A stretch of DNA of 64,000 bases from Bermanella sp036960565 (GTDB taxonomy: Bacteria; Pseudomonadota; Gammaproteobacteria; Pseudomonadales; Oceanobacteraceae), in assembly GCA_036960565.1 (NCBI GenBank), contig JBALXQ010000006.1, positions 1-64,000 of the forward strand. Reading direction: 5' to 3'. Position 1 is the first letter of the stretch, and each line of letters opens with the position of its first letter. Under the pieces are notes generated by a model, which worked only from the letters and a program-made list of their open reading frames with translations, was not told the DNA's origin and did no database searches. The position numbers and the translations under genes are program-made. Positions 1-9,251 of the stretch are shown here, in pieces.

Positions 1-256
1 ATCAAGAGTGATATGTACTTCATAGTGACCAGACCATTAACGACACATTTGAAGAGCTGTACGCGTTTAGTCTAGCAGTGAAATCACAATTAACCTGAGC
101 CCAGCTTAATAGTGGCCGCATATTACAAAATCATATAAAGCATAAATTCGTTAAATTATTTTTAAATGTTGAATATTTCACTGGCATATCCTGTCTACAC
201 TAAACGCAGTAATCCTAAAACCCCGATTCAAGATCTTAACGGTCACGGAGAGCGTT

Positions 257-2638
257 ATGTTTGAGAAATTCAAAGAAAGCAGCAAACTAGTTTTAGTGGC
301 AGTTCTATTTATTTTGCAAGCCACATTAAGCGCCTGTGGCTCAAGCTCCAGTTCTGACGACAGTGACCCTCTGGTATCTACTGATGGCAGTAAAGTATAT
401 GTCTCTCAGTCTGGGGCGGTGACCGTATCTGGCGTGGTGGTAGATGCGGTAAAACGTACACTCATATCGGGCGTGAGCGTCACCATTCGTGTTGATGGTA
501 ACAACTACACAGTTACCTCAGCCCCGGCTAGCCATGCAAGCCCTGGCTCATTTGCTTTTTTGCTTACTCCTGCTGAAAGTGAATATTTTCTTACCATCAC
601 AGATGGCACTAGCACTTACGCCCCTTATTTTTACGCCAACACTACACCAGAAATAAGCAACAACAGTGGTGGCATAGGGACTCAGGATATTGGCTCGGCC
701 GAATTGTACGATGCTATCAACACCAGCATTAGCGTAAAAAATATTTCTGGTGGCACCGCCATTAGCGGTTTAACTTTGTATTACGACACCAAAGACATTG
801 CCGAGGCCAACTCTTCTGAAACCGTTTCTATTTCAGGTGTGGATATTGTGGCGACAGAAACCGCTGGAGTTTATAGCTTTCCTTTGCCCAATAATGGCGT
901 CGATTACAATATAAAAATAAAGGAGCTAGTGGATTCGGCTGACGTGGCATACGACCCTTACAATGCCACCATCACAGATAATGTATTAACCAGCTTGCAG
1001 GCTAATAACGATAAATCTTATTACATGAAAGCCGATGATCCTCAGCAGTTCACCATTTTTCTACACCTAGTAGATGATGAAGGTCATGCCTTTGATGCGG
1101 GTGATGTACTGGTACTGAATGCTGCGGGTTCTACCGTTGCGGTTTATGCAGAGCGTAAAACCGATACCACCAACGAATATGTGCTTACCACTACAGCAGC
1201 CAGCTTTGATTTTACCGTACTCAACATAGATATGGATAACGACGGCGTGAATGATACCGCTGCCATTCAGCTAACAACATTAGATGAAACCACCAATATT
1301 TTAGATAGCGGCTCGTTTAACTCAAGCCGTGAAGCCACCGTAGTGGTACCGATTACCATGATCACAGCAGACCAAAACATTGCCGCTGAATTATTAAGTA
1401 CCCCTGATCAATTCCAGGTAAACGGTTTGGCCGAGGTAATTTTTGCATTTGATCGCCCCGTAGAAATTGTGCATGAGATGCGCATGCGTTCATACGCATT
1501 GAATAGCATCACCAGTAAAAAATCGGTTGCCAGCCCTGCCAATATTTTTCAACAAGATGGCACCACCGCCGCCACCTTAACTGGGGATTCGGCTGCTACT
1601 GTTTCGCTAGATGGTGCCGACAGCTCAATTTATAGTTATCAAAATGACGCCAATTCAGCGGCCGTCACAACGTCATTATCGGATACAAATGGTGAAGTCA
1701 CCTCTCCTTACGAGGTGGAATATGATAGCGCGCAAACTATTTCGGTAATTGCCGCATCGGCCTACGTTTTCTCGGCAAGCAATACCCTTTTAACCATCAC
1801 CCTAGATTCCTCCACTATTGCCGCCAATCAGGAATACACCTTTGAATTTGCGGTAAAGGGCACATTATCAGACACCCCTGTGGCCTACATAAGTCAGACA
1901 CTGCTGGCAAAATCTAATGCCACCATTAGCGCATTAACTGATTTATGGCTGGATGACTTTAACTACATGGACACTCCCACAAGAGACTTACTTAATGCTT
2001 TGACCGAAGCAGATTTAACCAACCAAACCGATCACGCCAACCTGTTAACCAATTTATCTGGCGCTACGTATGATGGCACCAACGCCCCCTTGGTGGAGTA
2101 TTTAATTTATGGCCTAGTTTCGAGTACCGTGTTTGATTCTTTACCAGCACCCACAGGAGTTTACCTAGTATCAAAAGCCAAGTTATCCGGTACCGTAGAA
2201 GTGGTATCCCAAACAGAAACTTACGTAGATAGTGGTGCCGTCACGACAGCGACCTTTAGCACTCTAGGTGAATACTATGGCCTAGATTACAGCAGCAATA
2301 GTGGCATAGTGACTGGGGATTTAGATCTTTCCAACCTCACCAATATTGCATCCGATGCTAAATATTTACTGGCTGTGCCCAGCAACCATGGTATTGATGA
2401 AAGCGGCATGAAAACCGTTTATGGAACCGTGCTGGAGGATACCGCCAACGAAACAGCGGGTACTACCACCGTGGTGTCATCTGGTGCGGACATTACCACT
2501 GAGGGTGTTTATTACGTATATGATATTCCAGTGACTTTAATTAATGCAGGGGGATACATTTCCACTGTGGTACTGGACTTTAATATCAGTGTAAATGGCA
2601 CTAACTTCACAGGTAATCAAAGCTACTTGGTTCAGTAA
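257..2638 (+). CDS. Large secreted lipoprotein with carboxypeptidase-regulatory-like N-terminal domain
   Basis: A protein of 793 residues. Residues 1-27 form a lipoprotein signal: Lys-rich start, hydrophobic stretch, and lipobox LSAC with the lipidated Cys at 27, followed by a Ser/Asp-rich linker. The absence of Asp at +2 (Gly follows Cys) predicts outer-membrane sorting. Residues about 55-125 (SGVVVDA...GVSVTI...) read like a carboxypeptidase-regulatory Ig-like fold. The remainder is Thr/Ser/Ala/Asp-rich beta-type sequence with no recognised catalytic motif. GGAG seven bases before the ATG supports the start, and a terminator follows, so the gene is probably monocistronic. The role is unknown; surface adhesion or cell-envelope structure is an inference. 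The preceding 256 bases hold no convincing gene. Confidence 0.8.
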   Translation: MFEKFKESSKLVLVAVLFILQATLSACGSSSSSDDSDPLVSTDGSKVYVSQSGAVTVSGVVVDAVKRTLISGVSVTIRVDGNNYTVTSAPASHASPGSFAFLLTPAESEYFLTITDGTSTYAPYFYANTTPEISNNSGGIGTQDIGSAELYDAINTSISVKNISGGTAISGLTLYYDTKDIAEANSSETVSISGVDIVATETAGVYSFPLPNNGVDYNIKIKELVDSADVAYDPYNATITDNVLTSLQANNDKSYYMKADDPQQFTIFLHLVDDEGHAFDAGDVLVLNAAGSTVAVYAERKTDTTNEYVLTTTAASFDFTVLNIDMDNDGVNDTAAIQLTTLDETTNILDSGSFNSSREATVVVPITMITADQNIAAELLSTPDQFQVNGLAEVIFAFDRPVEIVHEMRMRSYALNSITSKKSVASPANIFQQDGTTAATLTGDSAATVSLDGADSSIYSYQNDANSAAVTTSLSDTNGEVTSPYEVEYDSAQTISVIAASAYVFSASNTLLTITLDSSTIAANQEYTFEFAVKGTLSDTPVAYISQTLLAKSNATISALTDLWLDDFNYMDTPTRDLLNALTEADLTNQTDHANLLTNLSGATYDGTNAPLVEYLIYGLVSSTVFDSLPAPTGVYLVSKAKLSGTVEVVSQTETYVDSGAVTTATFSTLGEYYGLDYSSNSGIVTGDLDLSNLTNIASDAKYLLAVPSNHGIDESGMKTVYGTVLEDTANETAGTTTVVSSGADITTEGVYYVYDIPVTLINAGGYISTVVLDFNISVNGTNFTGNQSYLVQ

Positions 2639-2649
2639 ATAATATTATA

Positions 2650-2695
2650 AAACCAGGTTCTCAACCGAGCCTGGTTTCTCCTTTCTTTTCTCTTC
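2650..2695 (+). terminator. Rho-independent terminator after the lipoprotein gene
   Basis: AAACCAGG pairs with CCTGGTTT around a 12-base loop, followed by a pyrimidine-rich tract (CTCCTTTCTTTTC). It lies 12 bases after the lipoprotein stop codon. Confidence 0.7.
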
Positions 2696-2787
2696 ACATC
2701 TCAAGTTGTATTGCCACTAAATTTAGGCGCATTTCTGCGTCCAATTGGTTACCATCCCCTTTTAATTATTAAGTTAAAGGACTCTCC

Positions 2788-3150
2788 ATGATCACCTACC
2801 TTTATTGGGCTTTAGTTCTGGGTCTGGCACTAATGGCCCTGGTTTTTCTTGGCTTTAAACAAAAAAGCTGGAAGGCCACTGCCATTATAGTCACAACAAT
2901 ACTCTTTTTTGGCTGGGCCGCTTATTTCTTTCACTTCCAACAAGTATTTGTAAAACGCTGGGGCGGGGTAATGACCGTAAATGTACCCGATGGGCAATTA
3001 CACATGGGAGCGACATGGAAAGATGATAATTTATGGATTGAAAATTACGAACCAAAGACCAATATCTGCCACTTTAGAGAATATTCAAAAGGCGCGGTAC
3101 TGGAAGGAAAAGTCTTAATAAAAAACTGTAACCCGCTCATGCCTCAGTAA
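2788..3150 (+). CDS. Small membrane protein of unknown function
   Basis: A protein of 120 residues with two hydrophobic segments near the N terminus (about residues 5-23 and 30-49). A polar C-terminal domain of about 70 residues follows, containing two Cys (NICHF and KNCNP) that could form a disulphide outside the membrane. The start is supported by AAAGGA six bases before the ATG. I do not recognise the family. It stands alone between two terminators. Confidence 0.6.
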   Translation: MITYLYWALVLGLALMALVFLGFKQKSWKATAIIVTTILFFGWAAYFFHFQQVFVKRWGGVMTVNVPDGQLHMGATWKDDNLWIENYEPKTNICHFREYSKGAVLEGKVLIKNCNPLMPQ

Positions 3151-3185
3151 TTTGTTACCTTCACAGTTAAATAATATTAATATCA

Positions 3186-3222
3186 GAACACAAAAGTAAA
3201 TTTTACTATCACTCTTGTGTTC
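3186..3222. terminator. Hairpin between convergent genes, probable bidirectional terminator
   Basis: GAACACAA pairs with TTGTGTTC, with an inner AGTAAA/TTTACT pairing. It lies between the convergent small membrane protein gene and the SDR gene and is followed on the plus strand by GTACTTTTAT. Confidence 0.5.
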
Positions 3223-3254
3223 GTACTTTTATACAAAGTTTGAATCAATTAAGG

Positions 3255-3974
3255 CTAAGGCTGCTGCCGAGTAGCGGCCAATACGATTTCGCGAATACAC
3301 ATTTCCTGAGGTTGAGCATAAGCAAACTCCACCGCTCTCGCCACATCGTCCGCCGCTAACACCCCATCCATGGAATCTTTCCAGTTTTCATAACCGTCTT
3401 TAATTTCCTGCGATGTGGTATGGGAAAGTAATTCTGTTTCCACTGCCCCTGGCGCTATAGTGATTAAACGGACATTTGAATCGGCCACTTCTTCACGTAC
3501 ATTTTCGGTGATGGCATGTACCGCAAACTTGGTTCCGCAGTAGGCGGCATGATCAGAAAAGGTTTTACGCCCAGCCACAGAACTAATATTAATAATGGTG
3601 CCGGTGTTTTTGGCTTTCATGTCTTTCAACACTACTTGCATGCTATTTAAAATGGCCAATACATTTACCTCAAACATCTGCTGCCATTCTACTGGACTCT
3701 GATCTTCAATTTGGCCTAGCAACATAACCCCAGCATTATTCACCAAAGCATCTACCGCACCAAATTTGGCTTCAGCTTTAACAACAGCAGCTTCAAAATC
3801 GGCTCGGTTGGTTACATCCACCTGTTCACATAGGCAATTAGGTAAATCCAGTGCCTGTAACTGCTCTACTCTTCGTGCCACTAACAATAATGGATGCCCT
3901 GCTGCACTTAAGCGTCGAGCAATGGCTGCTCCAATTCCTGAACTTGCTCCGGTTACTACCACTAACTTTTTCAT
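3255..3974 (-). CDS. Short-chain dehydrogenase/reductase (SDR)
   Basis: A classical SDR. The cofactor loop TGASSGIG is at residues 8-15, NNAG follows at mid-protein, the catalytic Ser is in ISSVAG, and the Tyr/Lys pair is in YCGTK. The substrate is not determinable; NAD(P)-dependent oxidation or reduction of an alcohol/carbonyl is expected from the family. I chose the ATG at 3974 (MKKLVVV) because AGGAAAG lies just upstream; the in-frame start at 3989 is a TTG without a site. The gene is divergent from the LysR gene at 4143, a common regulator-target arrangement, so that protein probably controls it. Confidence 0.88.
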   Translation of the reverse strand: MKKLVVVTGASSGIGAAIARRLSAAGHPLLLVARRVEQLQALDLPNCLCEQVDVTNRADFEAAVVKAEAKFGAVDALVNNAGVMLLGQIEDQSPVEWQQMFEVNVLAILNSMQVVLKDMKAKNTGTIINISSVAGRKTFSDHAAYCGTKFAVHAITENVREEVADSNVRLITIAPGAVETELLSHTTSQEIKDGYENWKDSMDGVLAADDVARAVEFAYAQPQEMCIREIVLAATRQQP

Positions 3975-4142
3975 AAACTTTCCTCTCAACGACCACTTAT
4001 TTAGCCAACTGAGGCGGCCTTAGTACCTGCCTCAATTAACTCGTTAACTTGATTCTTTAACTTGGCTCTTTAACTTGAGAAGGCAGTATATTCGTGCCAG
4101 TATTATTGATATATAAGTCACAAAGAACATATCTATTACAAT

Positions 4143-5057
4143 ATGAACAACAATCTACCGCTGGCAGATATACGCGCCTTCATCGCTATTGCCGAACAAG
4201 AAAGCTTCACCCGGGCGGCTGAAATCCTTGGTTCCTCCCGTGCCCACCTGTCACGCCAACTCAATCAGCTGGAGCAGCAACTGGATGTTCAGTTGCTAAT
4301 TCGCACGACACGATCGCAACGACTCACCGAGGCCGGGAAATTGTTTTTTGATCAATGCCGAAATTCATTGCAAGGAATCGAGCAAGCCATTGAACTGGCT
4401 CAGGATCAAAACCAGCAGATGCAGGGTAAGGTTCGCATTAACTGTGTAGGGGGCATGATTGGCGAAGAGTTATTGAGCCAAATTATCAGTGAGTTCACCC
4501 TTGAGCATCCGCGTATCCAGGTGGAGATAGATTTTAGCAGCGAGCGAGTAGATCTCATTGCTGACGAGTTTGATCTGGTAATACGCATGGGTGATTTAGA
4601 AGATTCGGGCTTAATAGCCCGTAAATTAACCGACCTAGCCATTGGAACTTGGGCCAGCCCGAACTACTTGTCTAAGCACGAGAAAATCAGCGAGCCGGCA
4701 AATCTCATTAATCACAACTGCCTTACCGGTAGCGTCAAACGTTGGCAATTTACAAAAGTTACGGATTCCACTGTTACCAGCGAAGTTAAAGTTTTTGGCA
4801 ACTTCACCTGTAAAAATGGCCGCGCTTTATTAAAAGCGAGCCTAAATGGTCAGGGCATCGTGCGCTTACCGCAACTTTACTGCCAACAAGCAATCGCACA
4901 AAAGCAGCTAATAGGTGTCTTCAAAAATTGGCAGTGCCAAAGCGTGCCCTTGTATCTTCTTTATCATAAAAACCCCTTCATGCCAGAGCGCCTCAGCCAG
5001 CTTATTGAGCATATTTATCTGAAGCTTAAGATAATTTTTGCTAATGAACAAAGCTGA
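4143..5057 (+). CDS. LysR-family transcriptional regulator
   Basis: A protein of 304 residues with an N-terminal winged helix-turn-helix (about residues 3-60; AAEILGSSRAHLSRQLNQLE) and a C-terminal periplasmic-binding-protein-like effector domain containing the LVIRMG motif typical of LTTRs. It belongs to the same LTTR subgroup as the regulator at 9252, and both sit divergent from an SDR gene. Likely role: activator or repressor of the SDR at 3255-3974 through the 168 bp between them. No strong ribosome-binding site is visible. The stop lies 51 bases before gpt. Confidence 0.88.
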   Translation: MNNNLPLADIRAFIAIAEQESFTRAAEILGSSRAHLSRQLNQLEQQLDVQLLIRTTRSQRLTEAGKLFFDQCRNSLQGIEQAIELAQDQNQQMQGKVRINCVGGMIGEELLSQIISEFTLEHPRIQVEIDFSSERVDLIADEFDLVIRMGDLEDSGLIARKLTDLAIGTWASPNYLSKHEKISEPANLINHNCLTGSVKRWQFTKVTDSTVTSEVKVFGNFTCKNGRALLKASLNGQGIVRLPQLYCQQAIAQKQLIGVFKNWQCQSVPLYLLYHKNPFMPERLSQLIEHIYLKLKIIFANEQS

Positions 5058-5108
5058 CTATTCTGTTAGGATCGCCGCTTTATTAAGCAAGTCCAAGTAG
5101 GATACCTA

Positions 5109-5585
5109 ATGAGCAACTACGAATTAGAGTTCTTTGTTTCATGGGAAGAGTTACACAAGGCGGGACGACGCCTGGCTCATGCCCTGAAAGATGTTAATGA
5201 GTGGAAGGGTATCTTAACCGTGACCCGTGGCGGCATGGTGCCCAGCGCTATTCTTGCCCGTGAACTGAATATTCGCATGATCGATACTATTTGCATGACC
5301 AGCTACGACGGCCAAGACCGTGGTGAGTTGACCATTAGTAAGGCACCAGACATTAGCGACGACGGTGCTGGCTGGTTAATTGTTGATGACCTAGTAGACA
5401 CAGGAAAAACCGCAGCTGAAGTACGTTCACGCTATCCTAAAGCCCACTTCGCAACCATCTATGCTAAGCCAGCCGGCCTTGAATACGTAGACAGCTACGT
5501 AGAAGAAGTCTCGCAAAAAACATGGATTCGCTTTCCTTGGGATATGAAACTTAGCTACGCCGATCCAATTGTTAAAGGCGGCTAG
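5109..5585 (+). CDS. gpt: Xanthine-guanine phosphoribosyltransferase
   Basis: Salvages guanine and xanthine (and hypoxanthine weakly) to nucleotides with PRPP in the cytosol. The 158-residue length matches E. coli Gpt (152). Visible motifs are the PPi loop TRGGMVP, the PRPP-binding loop IVDDLVDTGKTA, YPKAHF, AKPAG, and the C-terminal WIRFPWDM matching the family WIEQPWDM. AGGA six bases before the ATG fixes the start. It is followed by a strong terminator and so is probably transcribed alone or with the LysR gene upstream. Confidence 0.93.
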   Translation: MSNYELEFFVSWEELHKAGRRLAHALKDVNEWKGILTVTRGGMVPSAILARELNIRMIDTICMTSYDGQDRGELTISKAPDISDDGAGWLIVDDLVDTGKTAAEVRSRYPKAHFATIYAKPAGLEYVDSYVEEVSQKTWIRFPWDMKLSYADPIVKGG

Positions 5586-5621
5586 TGGCTAACGCTCACG
5601 AAATCCAATAGACCTAAAGCA

Positions 5622-5650
5622 AAAACGGGATCGATGATCCCGTTTTATTT
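5622..5650 (+). terminator. Rho-independent terminator after gpt
   Basis: A perfect 11 bp stem, AAAACGGGATC with GATCCCGTTTT, around the loop GAT, followed by ATTTTG. It is 36 bases after the gpt stop codon. Confidence 0.85.
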
Positions 5651-5801
5651 TGAATAACTCCCTCTCTTTATTTAACCACCGCAAACTAACACCCTTTCTT
5701 TTTCCATATCACTAGCCTATTTTTTCCAAATAATTATTTATTAACACTTGTTTTTAACTGCTTAAGGGCCACACAATAGCGTTTTTATAATGGAGCCAAA
5801 C

Positions 5802-6335
5802 ATGTCTAACATTGTCTTTATTGCCACCAGCCTAGACGGTTTCATTGCCGACAAAAACGGCAGCCTTGATTGGTTAAATGAGATAAAGCCAATAGAAAGT
5901 GGCGACATGGGTTACAGCGATCATCTGGCGCGTATTGATGCCCTCGTAATGGGTCGCAACACCTTGGAGATGGTACTGAGTTTTGATGTTGAATGGCCGT
6001 ATCATAAGCCTGTATATGTATTGAGCAACACTCTAAGCCAGGTACCACTGGGCTATGAAGACAAGGTCTTTTTAGTGAAAGGCCCTTTAAAAGAAGTGCT
6101 AAAACAGCTGCATTTGAAAGGCTTACAAAACCTTTATGTTGATGGTGGCATTACCATTCAAAATTTCTTAAAAGAAGATTTAATTGATGAGATTATCATC
6201 ACCACCATTCCTATATTATTAGGCGGCGGTGCGTCATTATTTGGCGGAATTGAAAAGCCACTTCACTTTGAACATTTAAAAAGTGAGCGCTTTGATAATG
6301 CCATCATTCAGAATCATTATCGGCGTGCTCGTTAA
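5802..6335 (+). CDS. Dihydrofolate reductase-family (RibD C-terminal-like) protein
   Basis: A protein of 177 residues from the chosen ATG. It has the RibD_C/DHFR-like fold signature: ATSLDGFIA near the N terminus, GRNTLEMV in the middle, NLYVDGGITIQNFL for the nucleotide-binding strand-helix, and IPILLGGGASLF near the C terminus. Family members reduce pyrimidine or other small substrates with NADPH; the substrate here is unknown. GGAG six bases before the ATG at 5802 decides the start over the in-frame ATG at 5790. The 5651-5801 gap shows only AT-rich leader sequence. Confidence 0.85.
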   Translation: MSNIVFIATSLDGFIADKNGSLDWLNEIKPIESGDMGYSDHLARIDALVMGRNTLEMVLSFDVEWPYHKPVYVLSNTLSQVPLGYEDKVFLVKGPLKEVLKQLHLKGLQNLYVDGGITIQNFLKEDLIDEIIITTIPILLGGGASLFGGIEKPLHFEHLKSERFDNAIIQNHYRRAR

Positions 6336-6361
6336 CAATCGAGCCGCCGCTATCAAGCAGA

Positions 6362-7219
6362 CTAGTCGAGGGAAAATCCAAACAAATTAATGCCAGTTTT
6401 ATAAGGCACCTGCTGAGCGTTAATTAATTTACTCTCAATTAAATTAAGATAAGTAGTCATTTGATGGGCATGGAAATTTGTTTCATCCGGGGCCTTATCA
6501 ATAAATTTACTGGCCCTTAACATGCTTTTAATACCGCTGGTTACTGCATATTGATTGGCGGCCATAAGAATAACCTCCTCTCCCACGTGCCAGTAAATAT
6601 CTAAGTTTTGTAATTCCAGCGGGCTTAATGCTGGCACTAACGGCACCATGTCTAAAGGCGTGACAATACGGCGAATATTAAGCTGGGAAAATTGCCTAGC
6701 GCCCAATACATTGGTCACCTTAGGCTGGCCAAACGTGGTACTGCCCTGCAAGTTATAACCATCTTTTTCCAGATACATGGCCAATATTAACGCCACTGCG
6801 CCGCCCAAGCTGTGCCCAGTGGTGTAAATAGGTTGTGACTTACTCAACAACGGCTTGGCATCCATATAGATAGCTTGAGCTGCCGCGGCAAACCCCTGAT
6901 GCAACTGAATGCCCGTGCGCGCGTCTGCTTTAAGTTGTATGTCTAAATCCAGAAACACATTTTCAAGATTACTGGTGCCGCGCACCACTAAAAATTGCTT
7001 ACCCTTTATTTCACTTAAAAAATAACTAACTTGGGTGACTGGCAGCTCATTGTAACGCTGTAAGGCGTGCCCCATGTTATCTAACTCCTCGCTAACTTGT
7101 GACTGAGGCAGGTAGGCTAAGCTGGAAAGCTTGGCATTTTGTTGAATAACATTGAAGTCGGCAGAGGCGAAAACGGACAAGGAAAAACTGGCAAATAACA
7201 ATATGAAAAGAATGCGCAT
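6362..7219 (-). CDS. Secreted class 3 lipase
   Basis: A protein of 285 residues. A signal peptide covers about residues 1-20 (MRILFILLFASFSLSVFASA), so it is exported. The nucleophile elbow GHSLGG sits mid-protein, followed by a helix (AVALILAMYLE) and a downstream Asp/His region (TPLDMVPLVPAL) typical of fungal-type class 3 lipases. It probably hydrolyses triacylglycerol or other esters in the periplasm or outside. It converges with the DHFR-like gene only 26 bp away, and no clear terminator separates them. Confidence 0.85.
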   Translation of the reverse strand: MRILFILLFASFSLSVFASADFNVIQQNAKLSSLAYLPQSQVSEELDNMGHALQRYNELPVTQVSYFLSEIKGKQFLVVRGTSNLENVFLDLDIQLKADARTGIQLHQGFAAAAQAIYMDAKPLLSKSQPIYTTGHSLGGAVALILAMYLEKDGYNLQGSTTFGQPKVTNVLGARQFSQLNIRRIVTPLDMVPLVPALSPLELQNLDIYWHVGEEVILMAANQYAVTSGIKSMLRASKFIDKAPDETNFHAHQMTTYLNLIESKLINAQQVPYKTGINLFGFSLD

Positions 7220-7303
7220 GAAATACTGCTTCTCAAAAGATGACGTTGCATTTTAATGGTAAATATCCGCTTTGAATACGGCTAAGGCAAACTCTTCGCT
7301 GCA

Positions 7304-8089
7304 TTAATCGCTATCACTATTTTTGATAATTAAATAAAAGCCAAAACAAGCACTCAAGCTGCCCAATATTGAACAAGCCGCCCAAACCATATAAAAAAGA
7401 TTTTCATTAGCGGCCCGATTAATAAAGCCCTGCTCAATGGGCAAATAAACCGTATTGGTAACAAGAGCCAATACAGAAATCACCATTAACAATAAACCCA
7501 ACAGTATCGACGCATTTTGCAGCTTCTTTCCTATCCTCTTGCTGGCTTGTTGCATAGGTTTACGCATCACGGCATTTTCAGGTGTTATTGGAGCTTGATC
7601 TGTATTTAAGCATTGCGCTATCTGTGAGGAGGGCTCAATAGATGAGGATTGTTCAAAGGGAATACCTCTCAAATTCAATTGTTCTTTAATTATTTCAGTC
7701 GCAAAGGCGGGTAAACGTTTTATCCATATAGTAAATCTTGCACCATCGGCGTAAAAAAAGGTAATTGAAGTGGGAGACTCACTAAACTTAACCACTCGGG
7801 TTAGGTTAAACAATTGACTGGTGATCACCCCATAGCGAGTCTTGATGCAGTCGTTTTTCAACCCCACCTGATATGACCACTTAATCACCAATACAAAACC
7901 CATCAGCAGCAACATAAAAAAGTTACCCGCATGCAAGATGTCGCCACTAAAAATTTTCGACACTGCATTCAAAAGAATGATGTAAAAAGCAGCCTTTAAA
8001 AAGCTCTTAATGCGATAGCCAATGCTAACCGAGTAATGCCAAATGGAATTCATAAACAACAATATTTGGGTAATTTTACCAGGCGCCAT
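7304..8089 (-). CDS. Hypothetical membrane protein
   Basis: A protein of 261 residues with about four membrane segments: two near the N terminus (around residues 30-48 and 56-72) and two near the C terminus (around 193-214 and 230-252). A soluble stretch of about 110 residues lies between them and may carry a PH-like small beta domain (VKFSESPTSITFFYADGARFTIW). I do not recognise the family. An in-frame ATG at 8053 (MNSIWHY) is an alternative start; neither has a good ribosome-binding site. The palindrome CTCCATTGAATGGAG at 8126-8140 lies just upstream of the start. Confidence 0.65.
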   Translation of the reverse strand: MAPGKITQILLFMNSIWHYSVSIGYRIKSFLKAAFYIILLNAVSKIFSGDILHAGNFFMLLLMGFVLVIKWSYQVGLKNDCIKTRYGVITSQLFNLTRVVKFSESPTSITFFYADGARFTIWIKRLPAFATEIIKEQLNLRGIPFEQSSSIEPSSQIAQCLNTDQAPITPENAVMRKPMQQASKRIGKKLQNASILLGLLLMVISVLALVTNTVYLPIEQGFINRAANENLFYMVWAACSILGSLSACFGFYLIIKNSDSD

Positions 8090-8166
8090 AAAACTACAAT
8101 ATTGTCTGTTTTACAAAGAATATTACTCCATTGAATGGAGCAATATGTATGAACTAAATAAGCTGA

Positions 8167-8925
8167 TTAATACCAGCGCACTTGATTCATGCCACCATCT
8201 GCCTGAATTTCACTACCATAAAGGTAAGAAGAATCTTCGGATGCCAGAAACAAAGCGGTCTTGGCCATCTCACTCACGCGCCCTACTCGGCCCGCTGGCA
8301 ACTTATCAAATAATCCCCAGAATTCTTTCACTTCTTCTTCACCTAAACCACGATTGGCATGAATAGGTGTGTCCACTGGGCCTGGGCTTAGTACATTTAC
8401 ACGGGCGCCAATCTTGGTTAATTCAGGGGTAAATGAACGGGCCAAAGAGCGCACCGCGGCCTTAGTGGCATTATAAATAGAAGCCCCTTCCATGCCCATC
8501 TCGCCTAAACAAGAGGAAACCAAAATCACGGAAGCACCCTTATTCAAATGCGGCACAGCATATTGCACGCTGAAAAAGGTCCCTTTAAAATTGGTATCTA
8601 CCAACTGTGAATAAAGCGCCTCATCGGTGTCGTCAATCATAGTGGGCTTAAAGATACCGGCACTGGTAAATAAAATATCAATTTTGCCCACGTCTTTGGC
8701 CACGTTTTCATAAAAAGCCTGCAGACTATTAATATCGGTCACATCGCCCACAAATCCCTTGGCACCCAGACCAATCTCTTTAATAGTGGCGTCCACCTTG
8801 TCTTGGCTGCGAGCCATCACTACTACCTGCGCACCCTGTTGGGCATACTCTTTGGCGGTGGCCAGGCCAATGCCACTATTAGCTCCTGTGATCACCGCTA
8901 CTTTATTTTCTAATCGATTGTCCAT
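8167..8925 (-). CDS. SDR-family oxidoreductase
   Basis: A classical SDR of 252 residues. TGANSGIG at 14-21, TSAGIF in place of NNAG, catalytic Ser in SSCLGEMG, Tyr/Lys in YNATK, and a FabG-like C terminus (SEIQADGGMNQVRW). GAGGG seven bases before the ATG supports the start. It is divergent from the LysR gene at 9252, with a decayed second LysR start in the space between. That LysR protein is the likely regulator. The physiological substrate is unknown. Confidence 0.9.
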   Translation of the reverse strand: MDNRLENKVAVITGANSGIGLATAKEYAQQGAQVVVMARSQDKVDATIKEIGLGAKGFVGDVTDINSLQAFYENVAKDVGKIDILFTSAGIFKPTMIDDTDEALYSQLVDTNFKGTFFSVQYAVPHLNKGASVILVSSCLGEMGMEGASIYNATKAAVRSLARSFTPELTKIGARVNVLSPGPVDTPIHANRGLGEEEVKEFWGLFDKLPAGRVGRVSEMAKTALFLASEDSSYLYGSEIQADGGMNQVRWY

Positions 8926-9065
8926 GGTATTACCCTCTGATTTTACATTGTCAGGCCGTACATGGGCCTGAAATCTCTTGGCTACAGTTTTCTACCTGTA
9001 ACTGGATTAAATGCAGTATCATTATTCTCAATAAGAAAATAAATATTCAATATAGAATAGACTCC

Positions 9066-9080
9066 ATTCCAAAATGGAAT
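9066..9080. promoter_or_regulatory. Palindrome in the SDR/LysR divergent promoter region
   Basis: ATTCCA-AAA-TGGAAT is a 6-3-6 inverted repeat between the divergent genes and could be a LysR-type or other operator. A related dyad, CTCCATTGAATGGAG, lies at 8126-8140 near the other end of the SDR gene. Confidence 0.35.
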
Positions 9081-9102
9081 CATGAAGCCAGAGGGGTTTG
9101 TA

Positions 9103-9225
9103 ATGGACCACTTTACCTCCATGATAAAAAAAGCCCGTATTATTCAGCTGGGTAGCTTTACTGCGCTGGCCAATGAGATAGGGCTAACCCAATCGGCGGT
9201 AAGCAAGAACATGAACGCCCATTAG
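9103..9225 (+). pseudogene. Truncated duplicate of the LysR gene 5' end
   Basis: An open frame of 40 codons, ATG to TAG, beginning MDHFTSM and containing IIQLGSFTALANEIGLTQS. It repeats, 149 bases upstream, the first ~35 codons of the LysR gene at 9252 (MDRFTSM... IIQLGSFTAVANEMGLTQS) at both DNA and protein level. The similarity stops at AVSK, within the recognition helix, and the frame then closes. It is a partial tandem duplication carrying most of one helix-turn-helix; as a stand-alone protein it is probably non-functional. Confidence 0.8.
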
Positions 9226-9251
9226 AAGCATGCAAATCACAGGAGACTGTA

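Noticed and set aside
3..100. Possible C terminus of an upstream gene (ELYAFSLAVKSQLT then stop)
   Set aside because: An in-frame TGA lies at 9-11, so no open frame reaches the window edge.
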